A stretch of 47,050 bases of DNA from CAYQDR01 sp964416315. Its GTDB lineage: Bacteria > Methylomirabilota > Methylomirabilia > Rokubacteriales > DASRDR01. The notes under the pieces were generated by a model. It did not search any database, was not told the DNA's origin, and worked only from the letters and a program-made list of their open reading frames with translations. The stretch is from positions 1-47,050 of the forward strand of contig CAYQDR010000023.1 of assembly GCA_964416315.1 (NCBI GenBank), written 5' to 3'. The position numbers and the translations under genes were made by a program. This document shows positions 1 through 7,724 of this stretch, piece after piece. Each line of letters begins with the position of its first letter. Positions within the stretch are counted from its first letter, which is position 1.

Positions 1-95
1 GCCGACCACCTACCGCCAGTTGTATGATGTGGAGTCAACCGGATAAGCAACACCGCGGTTTTCAAGCGAAGACCTCCAAGCAAGCGAGGAGAACG

Positions 96-317
96 GTGAA
101 GATCGAGTACGACCCCGAGGCTGACGCGCTGTATATCCAGATTCGTGAGGCCCATGCCGACGACAACATTGACATCGAGGAGGGGGTCACGGTGGATGTG
201 GATGAGCACCGCCACATCGTGGGCGTTGAGATTCTCGACGCCAGCAAGCGGCTCAGCCCCTCTGACCTCACCAGCATCACCATCCAGAAGCTCCCTCTGG
301 AAACCACGATTCCGTGA
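96..317 (+). CDS. DUF2283 family protein
   Basis: A 73-residue protein beginning VKIEYDPEADALYIQIRE, the usual opening of the DUF2283 family, a small beta-rich domain of unknown biochemical role often met near toxin-antitoxin or accessory genes. I chose the GTG at 96 because GAGGAG ends five bases before it and the conserved domain starts immediately; an in-frame ATG at 24 would add 24 residues that do not resemble the family. Alternating acidic and hydrophobic residues continue to the end and there is no signal peptide or membrane segment. The next gene on the same strand starts 64 bases downstream, so the two may be cotranscribed. Function is unknown; the family call is fairly secure. Confidence 0.75.
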   Translation: MKIEYDPEADALYIQIREAHADDNIDIEEGVTVDVDEHRHIVGVEILDASKRLSPSDLTSITIQKLPLETTIP

Positions 318-381
318 GAGCCGCCGACCGACCCGCCTGACTTCTTCCATACCAGTCCCCGATTTCGACTGATGTGGTAGA

Positions 382-753
382 GTGACAGCCGGGACGGGAC
401 AGTTTTCGATCAAGCTCCGCATCTGGCCTGCTCATACCCCCGAAAAGGGCCAGCAGCTCGAATTCCTGGTGGATACCGGGGCGGCGTATACGGTGGTCCC
501 GCGTTCGATCCTCGACGCGATAGGATGCCTTCCTTCCACCAAACGCACCGTTGTCCTGCCCGACGGCCGAGAGGAGATCTGGGATCTCACGTACATCGTC
601 ATGGCGCCGGGAGGAGAAGAAGCGCCCACACCCTGCCTCATGGGACCTTCCAACGGCCTCACCCTCCTTGGAGCCGTGACCCTGGAACAATTCGGGCTCG
701 GGGTGGACCCGCTTCACCGCAGACTCGTCCCTGTCCGCGCTCCGATCGCGTAG
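382..753 (+). CDS. Small retropepsin-like aspartic protease family protein
   Basis: A 123-residue protein with the aspartyl-protease signature FLVDTGAAYTVVP near residues 29-41, where the DTGA aspartate would be the catalytic residue, followed by the beta-strand pattern of a single retropepsin lobe. A hydrophobic-hydrophobic-glycine turn, LTLLGAVTLEQF near residue 93, matches the second part of the fold. One lobe of this size should act as a homodimer. It has no signal peptide, so a cytoplasmic role is likely. The GTG start at 382 has no clear Shine-Dalgarno. Bacterial members of this family are mostly uncharacterised and proteolysis is not demonstrated for many of them; the fold is well supported, the activity is not. 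Confidence 0.7.
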   Translation: MTAGTGQFSIKLRIWPAHTPEKGQQLEFLVDTGAAYTVVPRSILDAIGCLPSTKRTVVLPDGREEIWDLTYIVMAPGGEEAPTPCLMGPSNGLTLLGAVTLEQFGLGVDPLHRRLVPVRAPIA

Positions 754-767
754 CGCCTCACAGGCGC
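753..767. terminator. Hairpin between convergent genes
   Basis: GCGCCT and AGGCGC form a perfect six-base stem with a three-base loop, overlapping the stop codon of the plus-strand gene and lying just before the end of the minus-strand receptor gene. A pyrimidine-rich run with several T residues follows on the plus strand. Position suits a shared terminator, but there is no proper U-tract. Confidence 0.4.
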
Positions 768-779
768 GCCTCCTTCTCC

Positions 780-2396
780 TTATCCGGCCCGTCGCTCGTT
801 CCCCGAGGCCGCGACGAGCGCCTGGAGTCGGCCGGCCAGCGTGTTGAGGTCCTGGGCCGCGCGCTCGACCTGGCGCGTGGAAGCCATGTTCTGGGTCGAG
901 GCCTGGCGGATGTTCTGCATCGCCACCGCCACCTGATCCATCCCCCCCGCCTGCTGTTGGGCGGAGGCGAGGATCTGCTGGGCGGCCTGGGCGGATTCGG
1001 TCAGGCCCTCGGTGAGGACGCGGATGGCGTCCCCGGCTTTGGCCGCCACGGCGACGCCGGCCTCCGACGCCTTGACCCCCTGCTCGGCGGCCATGACCGC
1101 CGCCTGGGTGGCCTTCTGGATCTCGCCGAGGATGCCGCGGACCTGGGCCGTGGCCTGCTTGGACTGCTCGGCGAGGCTCTTGACCTCCGCGGCCACCACC
1201 GCGAAGCCTTTCCCCGCCTCGCCGGCCTTGGCGGCCTCGATGGCGGCGTTGACGGCGAGGAGGTTGGACTGCTCGGCCAGGTCGTTGACGGTCGCCATGA
1301 TCTCGCCGATCGCCTGGCCCTGCTCGCTCAGGGCGAGGATGCGCTCGGCGAGGGTCTCCATCCTCGCCTTGGCGTCCTGCGTCCCCTTGACGCTGTCCTC
1401 CACCGCCCGCCGGCCGTCCTGGGAGACCTGGGCGGTCTTCTGCGCGGCCTCGGCCACCGCGCGGGCCTTCTGGGCCGTGACCTGGGCGGTCTGCTTCACC
1501 TCGTCCACGGTCGTGGAGGTCTCCTGGACCGCCGTGGCCTCCTCCGCGGTCCCGGACGCCTGCTGGGTGGTGCTGGCAAGGATCTCCGCCGTCGCGGACG
1601 CCATATCGTTGGCTGCCGCGCGGATCTGCCCTAACAGACTATCAAGGTTCCCTGCCATGGTGTTGAACGTCTCCGCCAGCAGGGCGATCTCCCGGGAATT
1701 CGCGGCTTCGGCCCGGGCTGCCAGGTCACCCTGGCCGATTCTGCGAGCGGTCTTCTCCAGTTCGCGCAGGGGTCCGACGATCGAGCGCGTCAACGTCCAG
1801 GCGATGACCGTCCCGGAGGCGAGCACGAGCCCTGTCACAATGAGAATGCCCCAGAAGGCACGGGATGCCTCCGTAGCCGCCGACCGCGTCGCGTCGTTGG
1901 CGCGAGCCCGGTCGGACGCGACAAGGCGGTCGACCAGGGCGGATAGCCGTTCACGCACCGGCTGCACCTGCTCTGCGCGGATCCGGAGCGCTTCGGCCTC
2001 CCGGCGGGCCGCCTTGGCTGACACGGCGGCATTTTGCCCTTGCTCGAGCAACGTCAAGAGACTCAGCGCCTCCTCCCAGCCGCTTTTTGATTCCGGGGTC
2101 GTGCTCACGTCGCGGAGCGCTGTTACGGCCTGGCGGCCGCTCGAAAGCCGGTCCTCCATCGTCCTCAGGAATCTCGGATCTGCGGTCAGGAGGTAGCGGA
2201 GGAAGTTCGCGTTCGCTGCCGTCAGCCTCTCGTCCGCACGCAGGGCGTCGAGGCTCTGCTCCTGCCGGCGCACCGCGCCCTCGAACGTACCGGTCGTGCG
2301 CGGGAGCGCATACAGGCCCACCCCGGCCATCACCGCAAGCAGCAGGAGGACCGCCCCGTGTCCGGCCGCGACCCGCTGACCCACTGTCCATGTCAT
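780..2396 (-). CDS. Methyl-accepting chemotaxis protein with HAMP
   Basis: A 538-residue chemoreceptor. A first membrane helix (about 13-31) is followed by a helical periplasmic sensor region, a second membrane helix (about 181-203), a HAMP domain (about 203-255) and the methyl-accepting signalling coiled coil (about 280-527). The conserved hairpin tip that contacts CheA and CheW is present as EQSNLLAVNAAIEAAKAGE. GGAGGA lies six bases before the ATG on the minus strand. It is the last gene of a chemosensory operon. Its signalling domain is almost identical to that of the upstream receptor gene (2523-3998), while the sensor parts have diverged, so the two would listen to different signals but feed one pathway. 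The ligand cannot be told from the sequence. Confidence 0.93.
   Translation of the reverse strand: MTWTVGQRVAAGHGAVLLLLAVMAGVGLYALPRTTGTFEGAVRRQEQSLDALRADERLTAANANFLRYLLTADPRFLRTMEDRLSSGRQAVTALRDVSTTPESKSGWEEALSLLTLLEQGQNAAVSAKAARREAEALRIRAEQVQPVRERLSALVDRLVASDRARANDATRSAATEASRAFWGILIVTGLVLASGTVIAWTLTRSIVGPLRELEKTARRIGQGDLAARAEAANSREIALLAETFNTMAGNLDSLLGQIRAAANDMASATAEILASTTQQASGTAEEATAVQETSTTVDEVKQTAQVTAQKARAVAEAAQKTAQVSQDGRRAVEDSVKGTQDAKARMETLAERILALSEQGQAIGEIMATVNDLAEQSNLLAVNAAIEAAKAGEAGKGFAVVAAEVKSLAEQSKQATAQVRGILGEIQKATQAAVMAAEQGVKASEAGVAVAAKAGDAIRVLTEGLTESAQAAQQILASAQQQAGGMDQVAVAMQNIRQASTQNMASTRQVERAAQDLNTLAGRLQALVAASGNERRAG
925..1544. repeat. 620-bp direct repeat, copy 1 (receptor signalling domain)
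   Basis: Reads identical, base by base, to 2668-3287 at an offset of 1743. It covers most of the methyl-accepting domain. Just outside both edges the two receptor genes begin to differ. This points to a recent duplication or gene conversion. Confidence 0.9.
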
Positions 2397-2522
2397 CGCT
2401 CGTCCTCCGGAGGCGGTCCCGCTGGCAGCCTGCGATGCCGGGCGCAGCGTGGGGACCGGGCGGGCTCGTTGTGCGTCGTCATCGTCCAGATTCCCCGGTC
2501 ATGCCCGGCCCGCCGCGGCCCC

Positions 2523-3998
2523 CTATCCGGGCCTTCGCTGATTTCCGGAGGCGGCGACGAGCGCCTTGAGCCGTCCGGCCAGCGTGTTCAGGTCCTGGGC
2601 CGCGCGCTCCACCTGGCGCGTGGAAGCCATGTTCTGGGTCGAGGCCTGGCGGATGTTCTCCATGGCGACCGCCACCTGATCCATCCCCCCCGCCTGCTGT
2701 TGGGCGGAGGCGAGGATCTGCTGGGCGGCCTGGGCGGATTCGGTCAGGCCCTCGGTGAGGACGCGGATGGCGTCCCCGGCTTTGGCCGCCACGGCGACGC
2801 CGGCCTCCGACGCCTTGACCCCCTGCTCGGCGGCCATGACCGCCGCCTGGGTGGCCTTCTGGATCTCGCCGAGGATGCCGCGGACCTGGGCCGTGGCCTG
2901 CTTGGACTGCTCGGCGAGGCTCTTGACCTCCGCGGCCACCACCGCGAAGCCTTTCCCCGCCTCGCCGGCCTTGGCGGCCTCGATGGCGGCGTTGACGGCG
3001 AGGAGGTTGGACTGCTCGGCCAGGTCGTTGACGGTCGCCATGATCTCGCCGATCGCCTGGCCCTGCTCGCTCAGGGCGAGGATGCGCTCGGCGAGGGTCT
3101 CCATCCTCGCCTTGGCGTCCTGCGTCCCCTTGACGCTGTCCTCCACCGCCCGCCGGCCGTCCTGGGAGACCTGGGCGGTCTTCTGCGCGGCCTCGGCCAC
3201 CGCGCGGGCCTTCTGGGCCGTGACCTGGGCGGTCTGCTTCACCTCGTCCACGGTCGTGGAGGTCTCCTGGACCGCCGTGGCCTCCTCGGCGGTCCCGGAC
3301 GCCTGCTGGGTCGTGGCCGCGAGGATCTCCGAGGATGCGGAGGCGAGCCTCCCGATCGTCTCCCGCAACGGCCCGATGATGCCCCGCGCCAGCCCCCAGG
3401 CGATGGCGGTCCCGGAGGCGAGCGCGAGCCCCGAAACGGCGACGATCACCCAGAAGCCCTGGGACGCCGCGGTGACCGCCGACTCTGTGACTTCCCTCGT
3501 CCGCGCCTGTCCGGCATCGACAAGGCGGTTGACCAGGGCATCCCGTTGCAGCCGAAGCGGGCGCACCCGCTCTGTGAGGATGCTGAGCGTTTCAGCTTCA
3601 CGGCGGGCCTGCTTGGCCTTCATCGAGCTTCTGGACGCTTCCTCCCAGGCGTCCAGGATCCGGAGCACCTCTCCCCATCCGGTTCTCAGCTCCGCGGTGG
3701 GACTCGTGTCCCGGAGCTCCGTCACCGCTCGCCGAGAGTCGGCAGTGCTGCTCTCCCATGCCTTGAGGAAACTTTCGTCCGGCGTCAAGAGGAAGCGGAG
3801 GAAGCCTTGAGATGCGCTGTCGATGGCCTGATCGGCCCTCAGGGCGTTCACGAGGCCCTGCTGCTGCTCGCGGGTCGCCGTCTCGAAGGCATCGCTGGTG
3901 CGGGAGAGCGCATAGATGCCCACTCCGGCCACCACCGCGAGAAGCACGAGGATGACCGCGAAGCCGACCGCGATCCGCTGACCGACTGTCCCTCGCAT
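2523..3998 (-). CDS. Methyl-accepting chemotaxis protein lacking HAMP
   Basis: A 491-residue chemoreceptor, 47 residues shorter than its neighbour at 780-2396. Membrane helices lie at about 13-31 and 181-203 with a helical sensor domain between them. After the second helix the sequence runs GPLRETIGRLASASSEILA straight into the signalling coiled coil, so nearly the whole HAMP domain seen in the neighbour is missing. The rest of the signalling domain, including the hairpin tip, is intact and nearly identical to the neighbour's. GGAGG stands upstream of the ATG at a normal distance. It sits 24 bases after the CheW gene and is probably cotranscribed with it. HAMP-less receptors exist, but the deletion next to an exact repeat suggests a recent rearrangement; it may signal abnormally. 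Confidence 0.92.
   Translation of the reverse strand: MRGTVGQRIAVGFAVILVLLAVVAGVGIYALSRTSDAFETATREQQQGLVNALRADQAIDSASQGFLRFLLTPDESFLKAWESSTADSRRAVTELRDTSPTAELRTGWGEVLRILDAWEEASRSSMKAKQARREAETLSILTERVRPLRLQRDALVNRLVDAGQARTREVTESAVTAASQGFWVIVAVSGLALASGTAIAWGLARGIIGPLRETIGRLASASSEILAATTQQASGTAEEATAVQETSTTVDEVKQTAQVTAQKARAVAEAAQKTAQVSQDGRRAVEDSVKGTQDAKARMETLAERILALSEQGQAIGEIMATVNDLAEQSNLLAVNAAIEAAKAGEAGKGFAVVAAEVKSLAEQSKQATAQVRGILGEIQKATQAAVMAAEQGVKASEAGVAVAAKAGDAIRVLTEGLTESAQAAQQILASAQQQAGGMDQVAVAMENIRQASTQNMASTRQVERAAQDLNTLAGRLKALVAASGNQRRPG
2668..3287. repeat. 620-bp direct repeat, copy 2 (receptor signalling domain)
   Basis: Partner of 925-1544, with no mismatch found by eye. First differences are G versus C at 2667/924 and G versus C at 3288/1545. 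The HAMP deletion of this gene lies just beyond the upstream-coding edge of the repeat. Confidence 0.9.
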
Positions 3999-4022
3999 CG
4001 CCCACCCCTCCAGAGCGGCGGC

Positions 4023-4634
4023 TCAGCCGCCCTCGTCGTTCACGGTGATCCGCGGGTCGCGGGCCAGCGCCTCGAGATCCAGCATGGCGACCATCTCCCC
4101 TGTCACGCCTCGGAGGAAGGCCTGGCGATCAGCGGTGAGGATCACCGGAGGAGGCGCTACCTCGTTCGCCCCGACGGTGACGGTCCCGATGACCGCCTCG
4201 GCGAAGACCCCGAACGTCATCCCGCCGGCCTCCACCGCGACGACCCGGCTTCCCTCCGCGACCTCTTGCCCCGCCAGGTCGAAGAGCCGTCGGAGCTCCA
4301 GGACGGGAAGGATTCGCCCGCGGTGGTTCACGACTCCCAGGACGAACGCCGGCGTCCCCGGGACCGGCACGAGGTCCCGGAGCGGAAGCACCTCCAGCAC
4401 GCGAGCCATCTCGATCCCGTACCGCTCCCCCGCGAGACGGAAGACCAGAAGCTCCAGTCTCTCGGCGGGCGTCGGCGCCGCCTCCAACGGCTTCGCCAGC
4501 GCCCGAGCCCGCGCCCGCAAGATCCGCGTGACCTGGTCGGGCGGAAGGGTCCCGCCGGCGTCGAGGGTCCGGCGGGCCTCCTCCAGTCGGGCGTAGGTCC
4601 GATCCCAGTCGATCGCCCCTCGCGCCTCGTTCAT
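4023..4634 (-). CDS. CheW-domain coupling protein (WspD-like position)
   Basis: A 203-residue protein with a helical N-terminal extension of about 60 residues and a CheW domain from about 65 to 195 (LLVFRLAGERYGIEMARV, then GVVNHRGRILPVLELRRLF, the usual CheW beta-barrel landmarks). CheW proteins link receptors to the CheA kinase. Its ATG overlaps the stop of the upstream cheR gene by four bases (ATGA), showing translational coupling. It is longer than the second CheW of the operon. In the Wsp system a CheR is likewise flanked by two CheW proteins, the second carrying an extension; this is the basis for the comparison. No CheA gene is in the window, so its kinase partner is unknown. Confidence 0.9.
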   Translation of the reverse strand: MNEARGAIDWDRTYARLEEARRTLDAGGTLPPDQVTRILRARARALAKPLEAAPTPAERLELLVFRLAGERYGIEMARVLEVLPLRDLVPVPGTPAFVLGVVNHRGRILPVLELRRLFDLAGQEVAEGSRVVAVEAGGMTFGVFAEAVIGTVTVGANEVAPPPVILTADRQAFLRGVTGEMVAMLDLEALARDPRITVNDEGG

Positions 4635-6046
4635 GGTCGAACCTCCAGATACGCGCGCGCCGTGTCCAGCAGGCGGCCCGCCGTCAAGCCGTCGCAGCCG
4701 GGCAGCGCCTCATCGGGCGGGGTCCGGCTCAAGAGGCTCACCACGGTCTCGAGGGATCGCTGCCCCTGCCGGCGCTTCCGCTGCCGGAGGAGCAGGCTGC
4801 CCAGGAGGAAGTGGGCCGGGGCGGAGTCCGGGGCGAGGTAGATCGCCCGACGGAGGGCCGTCATCGCCGCTCCGAGCTCCCCCCGCTCCTGGTGAATCGC
4901 GGCCAGGAGAAGGTAGGGCTCGAGGTCGAGCCGATTGCGCGCCAGGATGGCCTCGCACAGGTCCAGAGCCTCCTCGAGCCTCCCCTGGTCGGCCAGGGCC
5001 CGGGCACGCCGGAGATCCGTCGCCGGATCCGGGAGAGCTTCGACTGGCTCCGGCGGGGTCGACGCGACCGCCGACTGCGTTGTGACCGGACCAGGCGGCG
5101 CATCCAGAACGGACCAGGGAGCCGGAGAATCGAGCCACACCGTCTCGGCCTGCCGGCTCGCCGGCGCCCAGCCGATGGCTGAGGGCTGACCGCTGATGGC
5201 TGATGGCTCTTTCCGATAGAGGATGGCGCCGGGGAAGCTGACAGGCACCAGGGGGCGGAACAGCTCGGCCGAGGCTTCGGCCGGGCTCACGACGAGCCAT
5301 CCGCCGGTCACCAGCGCTCGCTCAAGCCGGGGCACGACGGCCCGTTGGGCCTCGCGGGTGAAGTACATGAGGACGTTCCGGCAGAGGATCAGATCCATGG
5401 CGCTGGTGTCGGTCACCACCGACGGATAGCCGTCCTCGGCGAGGTTGAGGGGGGCGACCGTGACCATCGCCTGAATGCTCGGGGCGACCTCGAAGGTCTC
5501 CGCTCCACGGCGGTGGAAGTAGCGATCGCGGATCCACTCGGGCGTCTCCCGGAAGGACCAGTTGCGGTAGCACCCGCGCCGGGTCGCCTCCAGGGCTTCC
5601 GGGTTGATGTCCGTGGCCAGGATCGTCAGGGCCCAGTCGGCGCGGTCGGGGAGCAGCCGATCCAGCAGAATCGCCAGGGAGTACGCCTCTTCGCCCGTGG
5701 CGCATCCGGCGCTCCAGAGCCGGAGCCGCCGGAGGCCCGCCTCGCGGCGGGCCGCGATGAGGGTGGGGAGCACCTGTTGCTCCAGCGCGTCGAAGCAGGC
5801 GCGGTCGCGGAAGAAGTAAGTCTCCCCCACCGTGAGGTGACCGGCCAGCCACCTCCACTCCGGGCTCTGGTCCGGCAATGTCGCCAGCCAGGTCAGATAG
5901 GTCTCCGGCGTCGCGGCCGAGGAGGCCCGACAGGCTCGGGCGAGTCCCCGCCCGAACTCGGCCCGCCGGCTGTCCGGGAAGTCCAGGCCCAGGCGGCTGG
6001 CCACCAGGGCCTGCGCCTGACGGCACACCTCGTCCGAGAGCCTCAT
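4631..6046 (-). CDS. CheR-type protein-glutamate methyltransferase with TPR repeats
   Basis: A 471-residue protein that should methylate receptor glutamates with S-adenosylmethionine. The CheR N-terminal helical domain is followed by the catalytic domain with TVGETYFFRD, the SAM-binding WSAGCATGEEAYSLAI (near residue 118) and LILCRNVLMYF. A linker of about 80 residues leads to tetratricopeptide repeats near 355-455 (for example AIYLAPDSAPAHFLLGSLLL), as in WspC or FrzF-type enzymes. I start it at the ATG at 6046, four bases after the upstream CheW stop; an in-frame extension to 6133 would run back into that gene and has no homologous sequence. The linker carries a short tandem repeat (5170-5210) that looks like an inserted dispersed repeat. 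Confidence 0.9.
   Translation of the reverse strand: MRLSDEVCRQAQALVASRLGLDFPDSRRAEFGRGLARACRASSAATPETYLTWLATLPDQSPEWRWLAGHLTVGETYFFRDRACFDALEQQVLPTLIAARREAGLRRLRLWSAGCATGEEAYSLAILLDRLLPDRADWALTILATDINPEALEATRRGCYRNWSFRETPEWIRDRYFHRRGAETFEVAPSIQAMVTVAPLNLAEDGYPSVVTDTSAMDLILCRNVLMYFTREAQRAVVPRLERALVTGGWLVVSPAEASAELFRPLVPVSFPGAILYRKEPSAISGQPSAIGWAPASRQAETVWLDSPAPWSVLDAPPGPVTTQSAVASTPPEPVEALPDPATDLRRARALADQGRLEEALDLCEAILARNRLDLEPYLLLAAIHQERGELGAAMTALRRAIYLAPDSAPAHFLLGSLLLRQRKRRQGQRSLETVVSLLSRTPPDEALPGCDGLTAGRLLDTARAYLEVRP
5170..5210. repeat. Short tandem repeat inside the CheR linker
   Basis: On the minus strand the sequence is a run of diverged copies of an about 10-base unit of the type AGCCATCAGC, read as the peptide SAISGQPSAIG between the methyltransferase and TPR domains. 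The related string CTGAGGGCTGATGGC also stands at the dnaJ start (about 28416-28430), so the unit is dispersed in this genome. Confidence 0.6.
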
Positions 6047-6050
6047 TCCG

Positions 6051-6521
6051 TCATCCCTCGAGAGCCCCGGCCAGCTCCCGCTCCTCCTCCAGGGAGAGGA
6101 AGGTGTCCAGGTCGTGGATGAAGAGAAGGCCATCCGCGAGCGCCACGATCCCCGTCACGCGACCGATCCCGGGGAGGACGGCGTCCGGCGCGGTGACGGC
6201 CTCTACGGCGACTTCCTGTACGCCGACGACCTCGTCGACCGGCACGGCCAGGGTGCGCCGACTCGTCCGAGCCACGAGCAGGTGGGCGGTGATGCCGTAG
6301 TCACGCGGGGGGAACCCGAAGCGGCGCCGGATGTCCAGGACCGGGATGACCCCGCCGTGGACGTTGATCACCCCGAGGGCGACGGGCGGAGCCTCGGGAA
6401 GCGGCGCGACCGCGGCCATCGGGAGGACGCGCTCCACCGTCGCGAGCGGGAGCGCGTAGCGCTGGCCGTCCAGAACGAAGAGGACGAGCTCGAGCGCGGG
6501 CGGCTGGCTCCGGGAGTCCAC
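6051..6521 (-). CDS. CheW-domain coupling protein (WspB-like position)
   Basis: A 156-residue single-domain CheW protein: LVLFVLDGQRYALPLATVERV at the start of the domain and GVINVHGGVIPVLDIRRRFG in the middle are standard CheW landmarks. It would bridge the receptors and a CheA kinase. The GTG start at 6521 overlaps the stop codon of the upstream receiver gene by one base (TAGTG) and its own stop is four bases before cheR, so the operon is tightly coupled. As the first of two CheW genes around a CheR-TPR gene it occupies the place of wspB. Confidence 0.9.
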   Translation of the reverse strand: MDSRSQPPALELVLFVLDGQRYALPLATVERVLPMAAVAPLPEAPPVALGVINVHGGVIPVLDIRRRFGFPPRDYGITAHLLVARTSRRTLAVPVDEVVGVQEVAVEAVTAPDAVLPGIGRVTGIVALADGLLFIHDLDTFLSLEEERELAGALEG

Positions 6522-6937
6522 TACGAGGCCTCCCCCTCCTTGCGTGCGGGCGCGGCAGGGAGCTTGCCGCCGCCCGTGACCCGCTGGATCGCGGGGAGCA
6601 GGTCGGTGTGGAGCGTGGATTTCGCGACGAAGTCATCCGCGCCCGCGGCGAGCGCGGCCTCGCGGTAGCTCGCGCCATCGAGCAGCGTCAGCGCGATGAT
6701 GCCCATCGTGGACCAGGCCGTCCGGAGGCGCCGGATCACTTCGAGCTCCGGGACGTCCGGCATGGCGAGGTCCACGAGGGCCACGTCGGGACGCAGCGTC
6801 TGGGCGCGCGCGAGGGCCTCGGTCCCACGGAGGACGGCGTCCACCACGACGATCCCGTCGGAACCGGCGAGAAAGCGCCGCGCCGCGCGCAGGAAGGTCG
6901 CGTTGTCGTCCACGAGCAACACGCGTATCGGGTCCAT
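6521..6937 (-). CDS. Single-domain response regulator (CheY-like receiver)
   Basis: A 138-residue receiver domain with the acidic pair at residues 10-11, phosphoacceptor Asp56 in DVALVDLAMPD, the conserved threonine in IIALTLLDG and lysine in DFVAKSTL. No output domain follows, so it probably acts by protein contact, either as the motor-binding CheY of the system or as a phosphate sink. It is the first gene of the minus-strand chemosensory operon. AGGGA precedes the ATG by a few bases. The upstream gap of 121 bases to the next minus-strand gene should hold the operon promoter, but I see no convincing one. Confidence 0.9.
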   Translation of the reverse strand: MDPIRVLLVDDNATFLRAARRFLAGSDGIVVVDAVLRGTEALARAQTLRPDVALVDLAMPDVPELEVIRRLRTAWSTMGIIALTLLDGASYREAALAAGADDFVAKSTLHTDLLPAIQRVTGGGKLPAAPARKEGEAS

Positions 6938-7058
6938 GGAATCCCTATGCTCGCGCGTGCCGGGTAGGCGCGTCCATTCGCAGACCTACGTAGTTCCGGG
7001 GCGGGCAGGCCCGTAGGCGCCCCCCAGCCGTGGGGGCCGACCGCCGGCGGGCCTGGAT

Positions 7059-7724
7059 CTACCGGGCGGGCGGGAGGGGGTCTTCGGGGGGAAGGATCCC
7101 GCGACGCACGGCGAATCGGACCAGCTCCGTCTGGCTGTGCAGGCCGAGCTTCCGCATCAGGTTAGTGCGGTGCGTCTCGGCCGTGCGCGGGCTGATTCCG
7201 AGCCGGGCGCCGATCTCGGTGCTGGTGTAGCCCTCGGCCGCGAGGTGGAACGCCTCCCGCTCGCGGGTGGTCAGCGTCTCGTAGGGGTCCGCCGCCTCCC
7301 TGGCGCGCTCGGCGTAGGCGTCGACCGCGCGCCGGGACAGCGGCGCGCTCAGGTACCGCCGGCCGGCGGTGGCCTCCCGCACGGCTTGGGCGAGGTCGGC
7401 CGCCGTGGCGTCCTTCAGGACATAGCCGGTCGCCCCGTTCCGCAGCGCCTCGAGCACGTAGGCCTCGTTCGCGTGCATCGAGAGGACGACGACGCGCGTC
7501 CGCGGGAGCCGCTGCGCGACCTGGCGCGTCACCTCGAGGCCGCTCAGGCAGGGCATGAGAAGGTCCACGACCAGGACGTCGGGTTTGAGTTGCTCGGTGA
7601 GGCGCACCGCCTCGAGGCCGTCACCCGCCTCGCCGACCACGCGAAAGTCGGCTTCGGCCGCCAGGAGCGTCCGCAGCGCCTGGCGGACGAGGTGGTGATC
7701 GTCGGCGAGGAGGATCGAGGTCAT
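7059..7724 (-). CDS. NarL/FixJ-family response regulator
   Basis: A 221-residue two-component regulator: a receiver domain with DD at 8-9, phosphoacceptor Asp54 in VLVVDLLMP, and a LuxR-type helix-turn-helix from about 150 to 215 (LTTREREAFHLAAEGYTS, then EIGARLGISPRTAETH). It should bind DNA once phosphorylated. The ATG at 7724 overlaps the stop of the histidine kinase gene by four bases (ATGA), so the pair is cotranscribed and translationally coupled. The same reading frame stays open far upstream, but only because it runs antiphase through the kinase gene. Its targets cannot be inferred. Confidence 0.94.
   Translation of the reverse strand: MTSILLADDHHLVRQALRTLLAAEADFRVVGEAGDGLEAVRLTEQLKPDVLVVDLLMPCLSGLEVTRQVAQRLPRTRVVVLSMHANEAYVLEALRNGATGYVLKDATAADLAQAVREATAGRRYLSAPLSRRAVDAYAERAREAADPYETLTTREREAFHLAAEGYTSTEIGARLGISPRTAETHRTNLMRKLGLHSQTELVRFAVRRGILPPEDPLPPAR

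Noticed and set aside
1012..3810. Plus-strand ORFs opposite both chemoreceptor genes, with identical 200-residue parts
   Set aside because: Their identity is a by-product of the 620-bp DNA repeat; the products look like random GC-rich translation.
7017..7038. Rho-independent terminator near 7021-7036 (CCCCC..GGGGG)
   Set aside because: A five-base stem without U-tract in GC-rich sequence is not enough support.
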